Position numbers and translations under genes: made by a program | Source: G963667675 sp964291545 | GTDB lineage: Bacteria > Chloroflexota > Dehalococcoidia > Lucifugimonadales > UBA3495 | Direction: 5' to 3' | Assembly (NCBI GenBank): GCA_964291545.2 | Contig: OZ219860.1 | Coordinates: 620,001-684,000 of the forward strand | Length of the DNA stretch: 64,000 nt | The notes under the pieces: model-generated | What the model was told of the DNA's origin: nothing | Database searches by the model: none | The model's input: only the letters and a program-made list of their open reading frames with translations | Shown: piece by piece, positions 29,797 to 38,032 of the stretch | How positions within the stretch are numbered: the stretch's first letter is position 1 | How the letters are laid out: every line of letters starts with the position of its first letter

Positions 29797-31371
29797 ATGG
29801 CGTCAGGAGTCCAAGTGCTTGGGGAGGTCCCCCAAGAGTGTGCCGAGGTCTTGTCCTCGCAGGCTTTGGACTTCATCGCTGCCTTGGCCCGGGCATTCGA
29901 ACCCACCCGGCGCTCCCTTTTGGAAGCCCGAGCCCGACGGCAGGAATCTATCGACGCCGGAGAGACCCCCGACTTTCTCCCCGAGACTAAGAGTATCCGC
30001 GATGGCGATTGGCGGGTGCCTCCCGCCCCTAGCGATCTGACCAACCGCCGCGTGGAAATCACTGGTCCGACTTCCAATCGCAGAATGGTCATCAATGCCC
30101 TCAACTCCGGCGCCAATGTTTACATGTCGGATTTCGAGGACTCTCATTCTCCGACTTGGCGCCAGACTCTCAACGGTCAGATCAACATCCGTGATGCAGT
30201 GTCTGGCACCATTTCCGACGAGGCTCCGGACGGCCGTAAGTACCAACTGAACGAACAGACCGCCACCTTGTGTATCCGTCCCAGGGGGCTTCACCTCCCG
30301 GAACGCCATGTCTTGGTCGACGGCCAGCCTATTGCCGGCAGCTTTTTTGACTTCGGTCTGACCCTGTTCCACAACGCCCACAAGCAACTAGCGCGTGGCA
30401 GCGGGCCTTACTTCTACCTACCCAAGCTCCAGTCACACCGCGAAGCCCGCATGTGGAACGACGTCTTCGTGTTTTCGGAGGACGCTCTCGACCTGCCCAA
30501 GAACGTCATCAGCCCCACCGTGCTGATTGAACACATCCTGGCTTCATTTGAGATGGACGAAATTCTGCACGCCTTCCGGGAACGGCCATGCGGCTTGAAC
30601 CTGGGGAGGTGGGACTACATCTTCAGCTACATCAAGACGTTCTCACAGGACGCCCAGGCGGTATTTCCCGACCGCTCTCAGGTCACTATGGCCACGGACT
30701 TCCTGACGGCTGCCGCGGAGCTCCTGGTCCAGACTTGCCACAAGCGGGGAGCGCATGCCTTGGGCGGCATGTCCGCCTATATACCCCGCCGGGATGACCC
30801 GGAGGCCAACGAGATGGCCCTGTCCCAGGTGAGGACAGACAAGGAGAGAGAGGCTTCCCAGGGATTCGACGGTGCTTGGGTCGCCCACCCCGGGTTAGTT
30901 GGGCCGGTGCTGGACGTGTTCCAAAACGCCTTTCAAGGAGATAACCAGCTAGCCCGCATACCGGAAGTGAAGATCACCGCCGACGAACTGCTGAAAGTAC
31001 CCGGCGGAGAGATTACCGAAGCGGGTATCCGCAACAACATCAGCGTTACCCTCCAGTACATGGACGCCTGGATTCGGGGCAACGGAGCCGTAGCAATCAA
31101 CGGGCTTATGGAAGACGCAGCGACTGCAGAGATTGCCAGGTCGCAACTCTGGCAATGGCTGCGCAACGGCTCTCAACTCGCCGACGGCAGGCAATGTACC
31201 GAAAGCCTTTACAACCAATATCGGATGGAAGAGGTGGGCAAACTTCTGTCCGCCACCGAGGAGAGCAACCCCGGCTCTTTGGACCGGGCCGTCGAACTAT
31301 TGGACCACGTGGTCACGTCACCCACGTTCATCGAGTTTCTCACCTTACCAGGGTACAGGTGCCTGGACTAA
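29797..31371 (+). CDS. aceB: Malate synthase A
   Basis: Condenses glyoxylate and acetyl-CoA to malate in the glyoxylate shunt. The 524-residue protein has NRRMVINALNSGANVYMSDF then EDSHSPTWRQTLNGQ (active-site region), RPRGLHLPERHVLVDGQPI, PYFYLPKLQSHREARMWNDV, the Mg-binding ECH-like LIEHILASFEMDEIL, CGLNLGRWDYIFSYIKTF and RRDDPEANEMA. Length matches the A form (about 530). ATG 29797 follows AGGAG (29784-29788); the frame extends to 29764 without RBS support. Isocitrate lyase follows 25 bases later. Confidence 0.97.
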   Translation: MASGVQVLGEVPQECAEVLSSQALDFIAALARAFEPTRRSLLEARARRQESIDAGETPDFLPETKSIRDGDWRVPPAPSDLTNRRVEITGPTSNRRMVINALNSGANVYMSDFEDSHSPTWRQTLNGQINIRDAVSGTISDEAPDGRKYQLNEQTATLCIRPRGLHLPERHVLVDGQPIAGSFFDFGLTLFHNAHKQLARGSGPYFYLPKLQSHREARMWNDVFVFSEDALDLPKNVISPTVLIEHILASFEMDEILHAFRERPCGLNLGRWDYIFSYIKTFSQDAQAVFPDRSQVTMATDFLTAAAELLVQTCHKRGAHALGGMSAYIPRRDDPEANEMALSQVRTDKEREASQGFDGAWVAHPGLVGPVLDVFQNAFQGDNQLARIPEVKITADELLKVPGGEITEAGIRNNISVTLQYMDAWIRGNGAVAINGLMEDAATAEIARSQLWQWLRNGSQLADGRQCTESLYNQYRMEEVGKLLSATEESNPGSLDRAVELLDHVVTSPTFIEFLTLPGYRCLD

Positions 31372-31396
31372 CAATTTTGGGCATGAGGTTAAAAAC

Positions 31397-32692
31397 ATGA
31401 CCGTGCGAACCATTGACTTTGATCAGCAAGTAGCGGACTTGGAACGAGACTGGGCAGTGAACCCCCGGTGGCAGGGGATAAAGCGCGTCTATAGCGCCGC
31501 CGACGTCGTGAGGCTTCGCGGCACACTCCAGGTTGAGAACACCCTGGCGAAGGCCGGCGCCGAACGGCTGTGGGACCTGCTCCAGGGCCCCGGCTACACC
31601 TCCACTTTCGGAGCGCTCAACGGCTCTCAGGCCGTGCAGATGGTCAAGGCCGGCCTCCAGGCCATCTACCTCAGCGGATGGCAGGTGGCCGCCGACGCCA
31701 ACACCGCCGGACAGGTCTACCCTGACCAGAGCCTGTACCCCGTCAACAGCGGGCCGGAACTGGTCAAACGCCTCAACAACGCCCTGATGAGAGCCGATCA
31801 GATCCAGGCCATCGAAGGGAAGAGCAACATCTATTGGTATGCTCCCATCGTCGCTGACGCCGAGGCAGGTTTCGGCGGCCCCATTCACGCCTACGAACTT
31901 ATGCGCAATATGATTGAAGCAGGGGCTTCGGGAGTTCACTACGAGGACCAGTTGGCTGCCGAGAAGAAGTGCGGTCATATGGGAGGCAAGGTCTTGGTGC
32001 CCACTTCCCAGTTTATTCGCACTCTCAACGCGGCCCGCCTCGCCTCCGACGTCGCCGGAGTTCCCACGATCCTAGTAGCCCGCACCGATGCCCTTGACGC
32101 CACTTTGCTTACCAGCGACATCGACCCCGAGGACCGGGACTTTATCACTGGCGACCGTACTGCGGAGGGTTACTTCCGGGTGAGCAACGGTATGGACGCC
32201 ATTGTCGCCCGCGGCTTGGCCTACGCCCCCTACTCCGACCTCCTCTGGTTCGAATGCTCTCACCCAGACTTGGAAGAAGCCCAGGTGTTCGCCGACGCCA
32301 TACACCGGCACTTCCCTGGAAAAGCGCTGGCCTACAACTGCTCGCCGTCCTTCAACTGGAGGCACAAGATGGACGACGCCGAGATCGCCCGCTTCCAGAA
32401 CGAGTTGGGCCGCATGAACTACAAGTTCCAGTTCATCACCCTCGCCGGGTGGCACATGGTCAACGTCAACACCTTCGAGTTGGCCAAGACCTACCAGGAA
32501 GAGGGAATGCCCGCCTACGTTCGCTTGCAGGACCGGGAATTCGCCCTCGAAGACGAAGGCTACACCGCCACGCGCCACCAGCGACAGGTAGGGGCCGAGT
32601 TCTTCGACCGGGTGATGATGACCGTCAGCGGCGGCGAGGCGGCCACCACCGCCCTTGCAGGCTCCACCGAGAGCGCCCAATTCCATCACTGA
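31397..32692 (+). CDS. aceA: Isocitrate lyase
   Basis: Splits isocitrate into succinate and glyoxylate. From ATG 31397 the 431-residue protein has WQGIKRVYSAADVVRLRGTL, FGALNGSQAVQMVKAGLQAI, YLSGWQVAADANTAGQVYPD, PIVADAEAGFGG and the signature EKKCGHMGGKVLVP with the catalytic Cys. ILVARTDALDATLL and AYNCSPSFNWRHKM follow. The size fits the bacterial short form. The open frame extends upstream into aceB, but the first residues there do not match. With aceB it allows growth on acetate, fatty acids or other C2-yielding substrates. A strong terminator follows. Confidence 0.97.
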   Translation: MTVRTIDFDQQVADLERDWAVNPRWQGIKRVYSAADVVRLRGTLQVENTLAKAGAERLWDLLQGPGYTSTFGALNGSQAVQMVKAGLQAIYLSGWQVAADANTAGQVYPDQSLYPVNSGPELVKRLNNALMRADQIQAIEGKSNIYWYAPIVADAEAGFGGPIHAYELMRNMIEAGASGVHYEDQLAAEKKCGHMGGKVLVPTSQFIRTLNAARLASDVAGVPTILVARTDALDATLLTSDIDPEDRDFITGDRTAEGYFRVSNGMDAIVARGLAYAPYSDLLWFECSHPDLEEAQVFADAIHRHFPGKALAYNCSPSFNWRHKMDDAEIARFQNELGRMNYKFQFITLAGWHMVNVNTFELAKTYQEEGMPAYVRLQDREFALEDEGYTATRHQRQVGAEFFDRVMMTVSGGEAATTALAGSTESAQFHH

Positions 32693-32751
32693 TGAAGTGC
32701 AGCCCGCCGCCGTGGGAGACTCCCTGCCGGTGGTCACGTAAGCAATGCGGC

Positions 32752-32785
32752 AACGGGACTGTCAACCGGCAGTCCCGTTCCTTTT
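32752..32785 (+). terminator. Rho-independent terminator of aceBA
   Basis: AACGGGACTG (32752-32761) and its exact complement CAGTCCCGTT (32770-32779) form a 10-bp stem with an 8-base loop, followed by CCTTTT. It lies 60 bases after the isocitrate lyase stop. Confidence 0.8.
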
Positions 32786-32993
32786 CCGGGCTTCCGTATG
32801 CTTGGAAATGCCGGGTTTCAGAGCACTGCTCCAATGTAGCCAGCGGTTATTGACACCCATCACCCCAACAAGTACATTTACCGTTAGAGAGGCTTCACAC
32901 GATACCCGGATTGATCCATGTCGACGATCCCCGGCCCGCTTGTGGATCACGGCGTGAAATACGGGCATAAAGTTAGCTACCGGGAGGTCCACC

Positions 32994-34079
32994 ATGTCCA
33001 ACTACAGGGTAATATCGGCTGATAACCACGTATTCGAACCCCCGGATCTTTGGACCAGTAGGGCCGAGGCGAAATTCAAGGAGCGGGCTCCGCGAGTTGA
33101 AAGCCTGGACGCTGGCGACTTCTGGTTCTGCGATGGCAACAGGGTCCTCGGCGTGGAAGGCAACGCCCGGGAGGCGCCAAGGTCGGAAGAGGTGCGGCTC
33201 GGTGGCTACATTCCCGAGGAACATGCCAAGGATATGGACTTGGATGGCGTAGACGTCAATCTTGTCTACCCGACCATCGGCCTATTTCTGTACAGCGGGC
33301 CCGATAGCGACCTCCTCACTTCCAACATCAAAAGCTACAACGACTGGGTGGGCGAGTTCTGCAACGCCATCCCATCCCGACTCAAAGGCATCTGCATGCT
33401 GAACGTCGACGACGTAGGTGAGGGCGTCAAGGAGTTGGAACGCTGCGCCAAGATGGGGTTTGTCGGAGCCCTGATAACCGTTTACCCCGTCGAGGGGCGC
33501 TCGTACGATAAGCCCGAATACGAACCGCTGTGGGATGCAGCAGAAGACCTGGAAATGCCTCTGAGCATGCACATCGGCACCAATCGCGCCGGCCCGGGCC
33601 AGCAGTGGATGGACCTTGATAGCACACGGCCCTCATTTGCCTGCAACGGCGACCATTGGGTGCGAATTTCTCTCGCCGACATGATTCTCAGCGGAGTGTT
33701 TGTGCGTCATCCCGCGCTGCAGGTCGGCTCAATTGAGCATGAGCTGTCGTGGGCGCCCCACTTCCTGGACAGAATCGACTTCAATTACGGGGAAAACCCT
33801 GAGATGTACGCCGGCGGCTTCCGCTTCAAGGACGGCGCCGTTCCCAGCGACTTCTTCCACAGCAACGTATTCCTTGGCTTTCAAGAAGACGCCCGGGGTA
33901 TACGGGACCGTCACGTTATTGGCGTTGAACAGCTCCAGTGGGGCTCCGATTATCCCCATAAGGCGGGCACCTTCCCCAACAGCCGCTCAGTACTGGAAGA
34001 CATACTCGCCGAGTGCACCGAGGAGGAAAAGGCCCAGATCGTCGGCGGCAACGCCGCAAGGGTGTACCGCTTGGACTAG
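32994..34079 (+). CDS. Metal-dependent amidohydrolase (amidohydrolase_2 family), paralog B
   Basis: A 361-residue TIM-barrel hydrolase, clearly homologous with the gene at 19536-20672. MSNYRVISADNHVFEPPDLW (DNH motif), KSYNDWVGEFCNAIPSRLKG, MPLSMHIGTNRAGPG (His), GSIEHELSWAPHFLDRIDF, LQWGSDYPHKAGTFPNSRSV (Asp). ATG 32994 follows GGGAGGTCCACC, the same ribosome-binding context as paralog A. It lies downstream of the aceBA terminator and is therefore its own unit. The substrate is unknown; members of the family hydrolyse or decarboxylate carboxylated and aromatic compounds. Confidence 0.92.
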   Translation: MSNYRVISADNHVFEPPDLWTSRAEAKFKERAPRVESLDAGDFWFCDGNRVLGVEGNAREAPRSEEVRLGGYIPEEHAKDMDLDGVDVNLVYPTIGLFLYSGPDSDLLTSNIKSYNDWVGEFCNAIPSRLKGICMLNVDDVGEGVKELERCAKMGFVGALITVYPVEGRSYDKPEYEPLWDAAEDLEMPLSMHIGTNRAGPGQQWMDLDSTRPSFACNGDHWVRISLADMILSGVFVRHPALQVGSIEHELSWAPHFLDRIDFNYGENPEMYAGGFRFKDGAVPSDFFHSNVFLGFQEDARGIRDRHVIGVEQLQWGSDYPHKAGTFPNSRSVLEDILAECTEEEKAQIVGGNAARVYRLD

Positions 34080-34136
34080 ACTCTTCCGTTGCCGCCGGTG
34101 ACGAAGGGCCGCAGTTAGAGTGGGGGTCGACGGCGC

Positions 34137-34571
34137 TTACTCTGGCCTCGGCGGGTTGCCGTCCGATTTCCACGACAACACCTTGTTTACCTGAATTTCG
34201 ATTACCGTCACCACGCCGGCCGCCAGCCATTCTGCGGCCACGGCCGGACCGGCTTCCGGACCGTAGTTGCGGATCGAAACGTGTTCCAGCACCCTCGCCG
34301 CCTCATCCTTGGCAACTCTGGCGTCTCCCTCCAAAACCACGTACTTCGCGGGACTAGGTTCGTTCGCGATGGACAGCGACACCTTGGGGTTTTTGAGTAC
34401 GTTCCGCAACTTGATCGTGGTTTCGGGCGTAGCAACGTAGGCCTTGTCACCTTCCACCATGTACGACACTGGCGCCACGTGGGGCCGTCCGTCGGGCCGC
34501 ACGGTACACAGGTGGGCCACGCTTACCTCTGCAAAAAGCTCGGCGATTTCCTGCTCACTTAGTCCGGCCAT
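34137..34571 (-). CDS. Pyridoxamine 5'-phosphate oxidase-fold (split beta-barrel) flavin/F420 protein
   Basis: A 144-residue split beta-barrel protein. Typical strands: VAHLCTVRPDGRPHVAPVSY, MVEGDKAYVATPE, TIKLRNVLKNPKVSLSIANE, KYVVLEGDARVAKDEA. Members bind FMN, haem or F420 and include oxidoreductases of unknown substrates. The Arg/Pro-rich first strand (VRPDGRPHVAPV) is the FMN/F420 phosphate-binding region. The start is ATG 34571. It stands alone between the amidohydrolase (convergent) and tRNA-Lys. Confidence 0.87.
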   Translation of the reverse strand: MAGLSEQEIAELFAEVSVAHLCTVRPDGRPHVAPVSYMVEGDKAYVATPETTIKLRNVLKNPKVSLSIANEPSPAKYVVLEGDARVAKDEAARVLEHVSIRNYGPEAGPAVAAEWLAAGVVTVIEIQVNKVLSWKSDGNPPRPE

Positions 34572-34755
34572 TGCCGCCTCCTGTCCCGGGGTCTAGATGT
34601 TATGACCAGGAGTCTCTCTGGGGTGCTTCACAGCTTTACCCTTTGAACAAAGCAAGCTGTGAAGGTCGGTAGATGTTGCCTGAATCTTGGATGGAATCCT
34701 GCGGGGAATTCAAGAGCCGGGACATTGTGGAAACGCGGAGTGGAATATGAGACGC

Positions 34756-34831
34756 TGGTGACCCGCCTCGGGGTCGAACCGAGAACCTACGGATTAAGAG
34801 TCCGTTGCTCTGCCAATTGAGCTAGCGGGCC
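34756..34831 (-). tRNA. tRNA-Lys (anticodon CTT)
   Basis: The minus strand gives acceptor GGCCCGC (34831-34825) with GCGGGTC (34766-34760, one G-T pair). The D arm is GCTCAATTGGCAGAGC. The anticodon stem is ACGGA/TCCGT with loop CTCTTAA, hence anticodon CTT (Lys, AAG). The T arm is CTCGGTTCGACCCCGAG. The discriminator A and encoded CCA follow. Length 76 nt. Confidence 0.96.
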
Positions 34832-34945
34832 ACGATAGTACCATCAAATTCTAGAGTCTAACATGCCATCAATCAAGTTTTGGGGACAGTCGAAATCCCT
34901 ATTCGTCGGCCTGCGGTAGCGTTCGGCCGCGGCCGGGCCGAGAGT

Positions 34946-35677
34946 CTATATGCCGTGCTCCAGGCGGTCGATCAGGTAATCAGGCAGCTTGGCATCCCGC
35001 ATCTTCCCTTGCGTCGTCGTTATGCTGTAATTCACCCGATGCCGCTCTATGGTTTCTGCTTCGCTGTCGTAAATGGCGTAGCTTGGCCGCGGGTCTCTGT
35101 CGCGGGGTTGGCCCACGCAGCCGGGGTTGATTATCAACCGCTCTTGGCCCAACGGAAACGGCACGCCCTCGGAGAATTGAGAAAATCGCGGCGCTCCCCC
35201 GGTCTCCCGGCAGATGAATGGGATGTGCGAGTGCCCGACCAGGCAGAACCGGCTCTTCAGCCGCCGTAGCGTCGCCTCTGCTGACTCCGGTCCCAGGAGG
35301 TATTCTTCAACCGGCGCCCGCAGGCTGCCGTGCACCATGGTGAACTCATGCGACCCGGCAACTTCGGGTAAGCTTGCCAAGAACTCCTTTCGTTCGTCCG
35401 TAAGCTGCCCTGCAGTCCACCTGATTGCCGCCCCGGCCGCGCCGTTGAAGTACTCGGCGCTCATCTTGCCCGCAGCAACCATGTCGTGATTGCCCGTAAC
35501 CGCCACGATATCGTGGTTACCGAGCAGGTCCAGGCAGGCCATCGGGTCCGGCCCATAGCCCACCAGGTCACCCAGGCACCAGATGACGTCGAACCCTTCC
35601 CGCTCCGCTGCGTCGTCCAACACTGCCGTCAGGGCTTCGAAATTGGAGTGAATGTCCGAAAGTACCAGGGCCCTCAC
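34946..35677 (-). CDS. Calcineurin-like metallophosphoesterase (YfcE/MJ0936 type)
   Basis: A 243-residue binuclear metal phosphoesterase from GTG 35677 (VRALVLSDIHSNFEAL). Blocks: SDIHSN (DxH), WCLGDLVGYGPDP (GDxxGYGP), VTGNHD (GNHD), FTMVHGSLRA (H) and LVGHSHIPFI (GHSH), all intact. AAGGAAG just upstream of 35677 supports this start; the frame extends to 35797 but those residues fall inside the MFS gene. It is the second gene after the MFS transporter on the minus strand. Substrates of this family include cyclic dinucleotides and phosphodiesters. Confidence 0.92.
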   Translation of the reverse strand: MRALVLSDIHSNFEALTAVLDDAAEREGFDVIWCLGDLVGYGPDPMACLDLLGNHDIVAVTGNHDMVAAGKMSAEYFNGAAGAAIRWTAGQLTDERKEFLASLPEVAGSHEFTMVHGSLRAPVEEYLLGPESAEATLRRLKSRFCLVGHSHIPFICRETGGAPRFSQFSEGVPFPLGQERLIINPGCVGQPRDRDPRPSYAIYDSEAETIERHRVNYSITTTQGKMRDAKLPDYLIDRLEHGI

Positions 35678-35744
35678 CAGACTTCCTTCAGTACGCGGCT
35701 TCCGGAGCCTCCGTTCTCGTGAGGCAGCACGTGTTCGAAAGCGA

Positions 35745-37082
35745 TCATGGAGAAGAATACTCCTCTTGTCCAGCAGTCGCACGGCTATCTGGGTCATCTT
35801 GTTGGCCGCCCGGCGGCGCCTCCGATGGCTGCACCTTCAACGGGATCAGCATCAAGGCTCCGATCAAGAACAGCGCAGACGCGGCTATCAGCAACGCCCT
35901 GAAGCCGTCACCCTCCGATGGCGAAACCCTGTTCACCAGGTCTATTCCCGGTCCCATCAACTTGGACGCCGCCGCACCCCCGGTGGTGGCAAGGTTCACG
36001 ATGCCCATGTGAAGTCCCTCTTTACCGCTGGTGCCGAGGTCATTGGCCAATGCCCAGCTGGAACTCATCAGCGTGCCTATGGATGCGCCCATGACGGTTG
36101 CGATTATTACCACTTCCCCGGTACTGTCGGCCGTCAGCATCCATAACGTGCTCAAGCAGGCGCCCACGGCCCCAAGCAGGAGCACCGGCTTGCGCCCCAC
36201 CTGGTCCGATACCCACCCGGTCGCGTAGGCTCCCACTGCTAAGGCAACACCAACGGCGGGTATCATCGTACTCAGGCTTTGCGCCGGGTTCTCCAACCCG
36301 ATATAGTCCCGCAGGAAGAACAATCCATAGGTTGGGAAGGCGTAAATGGCCGTTATCATCAGCAGGCGGGACACCAGGAACCATTTCAAATGCGGATGCA
36401 GACCCTTTACGGTCTCTATGGCCAGTCCCGAAACGTGCTGGGTCAGCTCCGCGGCAGCCTCTCTTGCCCGCACAATAACCGATGTGACCACCGTGCTGGA
36501 GGCCAACACCAGCATCATCAGCCCGAGGGTAATCCACTTCCAACTTAAGAAGTCCGGGCCGCCCGTCCTCTGTATCAAGAACCCCGCCGCTATGATTAGC
36601 AGCGTACTGCCGATAACCTCGGACAATATCTTGATGGACGAGGCTACGCCGATCCGTCTCACCGGCACCAGGTCTCGAATCAACGCCTGGTATGGCCCGT
36701 AGCCTATGTTCAAATTTGCTTGTATGAAGAGCCATACCAGCAGCAGCACACCGTAGCTTGGCGCCAGTCCTATGCCAACCAGCCCGGCGCAAACCATCAG
36801 GCAGCCCCATAGCAGGTAGGGCACCCGTCTTCCTAATGGGGACTTAGTTCGGTCGCTGAAACGGCCCACCACCGGCTGCACTAGGGCCGCAACTATCAGG
36901 CCGCCGATTCCCAGCACGCCCAGGTACGTATTCTTCAGGGCTTCCGGCGCCACCTCCAGCAGCAGCACCGGCAAGACCACCGTGTCCATAGCCAGGAGGA
37001 ACCCGATCATGCCGAATCCGAACCCGCTTAGCCGTAGCAGGCCCAGATGGGTCCATTGACTTCCGGAAGTGGCCTGGATCAC
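35745..37082 (-). CDS. Major facilitator superfamily transporter (SLC45/GPH-like)
   Basis: A 445-residue protein with about 12 transmembrane helices. The first loop motif VGRFSDRTKSPLGRRVPYLL has the D-R-x-x-x-x-x-G-R-R pattern of the glycoside-pentoside-hexuronide/SLC45 branch, and the seventh loop has GWVSDQVGRKPVLLLGAVGA. The substrate could be a sugar or other solute and is not assignable. First gene of a minus-strand pair with the metallophosphoesterase, 67 bases apart. The C-terminal tail (PPGGQQDDPDSRATAG) is hydrophilic. Confidence 0.88.
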   Translation of the reverse strand: MIQATSGSQWTHLGLLRLSGFGFGMIGFLLAMDTVVLPVLLLEVAPEALKNTYLGVLGIGGLIVAALVQPVVGRFSDRTKSPLGRRVPYLLWGCLMVCAGLVGIGLAPSYGVLLLVWLFIQANLNIGYGPYQALIRDLVPVRRIGVASSIKILSEVIGSTLLIIAAGFLIQRTGGPDFLSWKWITLGLMMLVLASSTVVTSVIVRAREAAAELTQHVSGLAIETVKGLHPHLKWFLVSRLLMITAIYAFPTYGLFFLRDYIGLENPAQSLSTMIPAVGVALAVGAYATGWVSDQVGRKPVLLLGAVGACLSTLWMLTADSTGEVVIIATVMGASIGTLMSSSWALANDLGTSGKEGLHMGIVNLATTGGAAASKLMGPGIDLVNRVSPSEGDGFRALLIAASALFLIGALMLIPLKVQPSEAPPGGQQDDPDSRATAGQEEYSSP

Positions 37083-37288
37083 TTGGAAAATCCCGCCACA
37101 GGCGGTAGTGCCGGGGGCTCTCTCAGCCCGTCGGATTGGCGCAGGGTCTGCAAGTTGGCGCGGTTCGTGGGAGGCAGTGAAAAACGGCGGTCAGGCGTCA
37201 TCCTCAACCCATCCTACACCGTGGAACGCCTCTACCGCCGAGCTGTGCCGCATTCTGGGCAAGACTTTCATGCGCTTCTGCGGTAGTC

Positions 37289-37294
37289 TATAAT
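37289..37294 (+). promoter_or_regulatory. Possible -10 box upstream of the flavin reductase
   Basis: A perfect TATAAT about 72 bases before the flavin reductase start. No good -35 lies 16-18 bases upstream (TTTCAT is closest), so this is a weak or activator-dependent promoter at best. Confidence 0.35.
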
Positions 37295-37365
37295 ACACCA
37301 ATTGGGCTGGTGCTGTGACCGTTGCAGTGGAGATTTCTTACTGATATGGACGGCAGAGGGAGACC

Positions 37366-37851
37366 TTGATAACAAAAGCAGATTTCAGGACCGCCATGTC
37401 CGAGTTCGCCACCGGCGTGACAGTCATCACCACCATCGATGAGAACGACCAGCCTCATTCCATGACCGCCAACTCTTTCACATCGGTCTGCCTGGAGCCT
37501 CCAGTGGTCCTCGTTTGCGTTGCCCACGGAACCCATACCCACGGCTACGTCGAGCGCAACGGGCGGTTTGGCGTCAACGTTCTGGGCGAGGACCAACAGG
37601 AGCTAGGCGATTACTTTGCCAAGCGTCCGGAAGACCGGCGAGGGCAGGTTGACTACCATTACAGCGCCGATGCCCACGGAGTCCCGGTTCTCGACAACTC
37701 AATGGTCTTCATGGGCTGCCAGGTTATCGGCGCTCACGTCTACGGAGACCACACCGTATATCTGGGCGAGGTCCAGGAGATTCGGCGAAACGACACCGAC
37801 AACCCGCTGCTGTTTTTCCGCAGCCGGTGGTGTAACCTGGAACAGGGTTAA
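37366..37851 (+). CDS. Flavin reductase family protein
   Basis: A 161-residue flavin reductase-like (FMN-binding split barrel) protein. FRTAMSEFATGVTVITTIDE, MTANSFTSVCLEPPVVLVCV (FMN/FAD binding) and NGRFGVNVLGEDQQELGDYF are the family blocks; YLGEVQEIRRND ends it. These enzymes supply reduced flavin to two-component monooxygenases, and the LLM enzymes of this window are possible partners (inference). The start is TTG 37366 after GGGAGACC; ATG 37396 would cut the first helix. Confidence 0.9.
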   Translation: MITKADFRTAMSEFATGVTVITTIDENDQPHSMTANSFTSVCLEPPVVLVCVAHGTHTHGYVERNGRFGVNVLGEDQQELGDYFAKRPEDRRGQVDYHYSADAHGVPVLDNSMVFMGCQVIGAHVYGDHTVYLGEVQEIRRNDTDNPLLFFRSRWCNLEQG

Positions 37852-37953
37852 ATAGCCCTCGTCCCGCTCCCCAGTCCTGCGAGCTTGTGGGACCCCTCTT
37901 CGGTTTCGAGTTCTGGGCCCCAGCCCGTAATCCAACTCATTTGAAAATCAAAA

Positions 37954-37978
37954 GGGAGCGAGGCAATGCCTCGCTCCC
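37954..37978. terminator. Bidirectional terminator between flavin reductase and gyrA
   Basis: GGGAGCGAGG and CCTCGCTCCC pair perfectly around CAATG. On the minus strand the stem is followed by CTTTTGATTTT, which serves gyrA; on the plus strand a weaker CTATTTT follows. It sits between the convergent genes ending at 37851 and 38033. Confidence 0.8.
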
Positions 37979-38032
37979 TCCGTCTATTTTGGCCCCACAG
38001 ATATGTGGGCAGGCTACCCACCACTGTAGACG

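Noticed and set aside
31133..31396. N-terminal extension of isocitrate lyase into malate synthase
   Set aside because: The 88 extra residues come from the aceB frame and do not match isocitrate lyase; ATG 31397 fits the family start.
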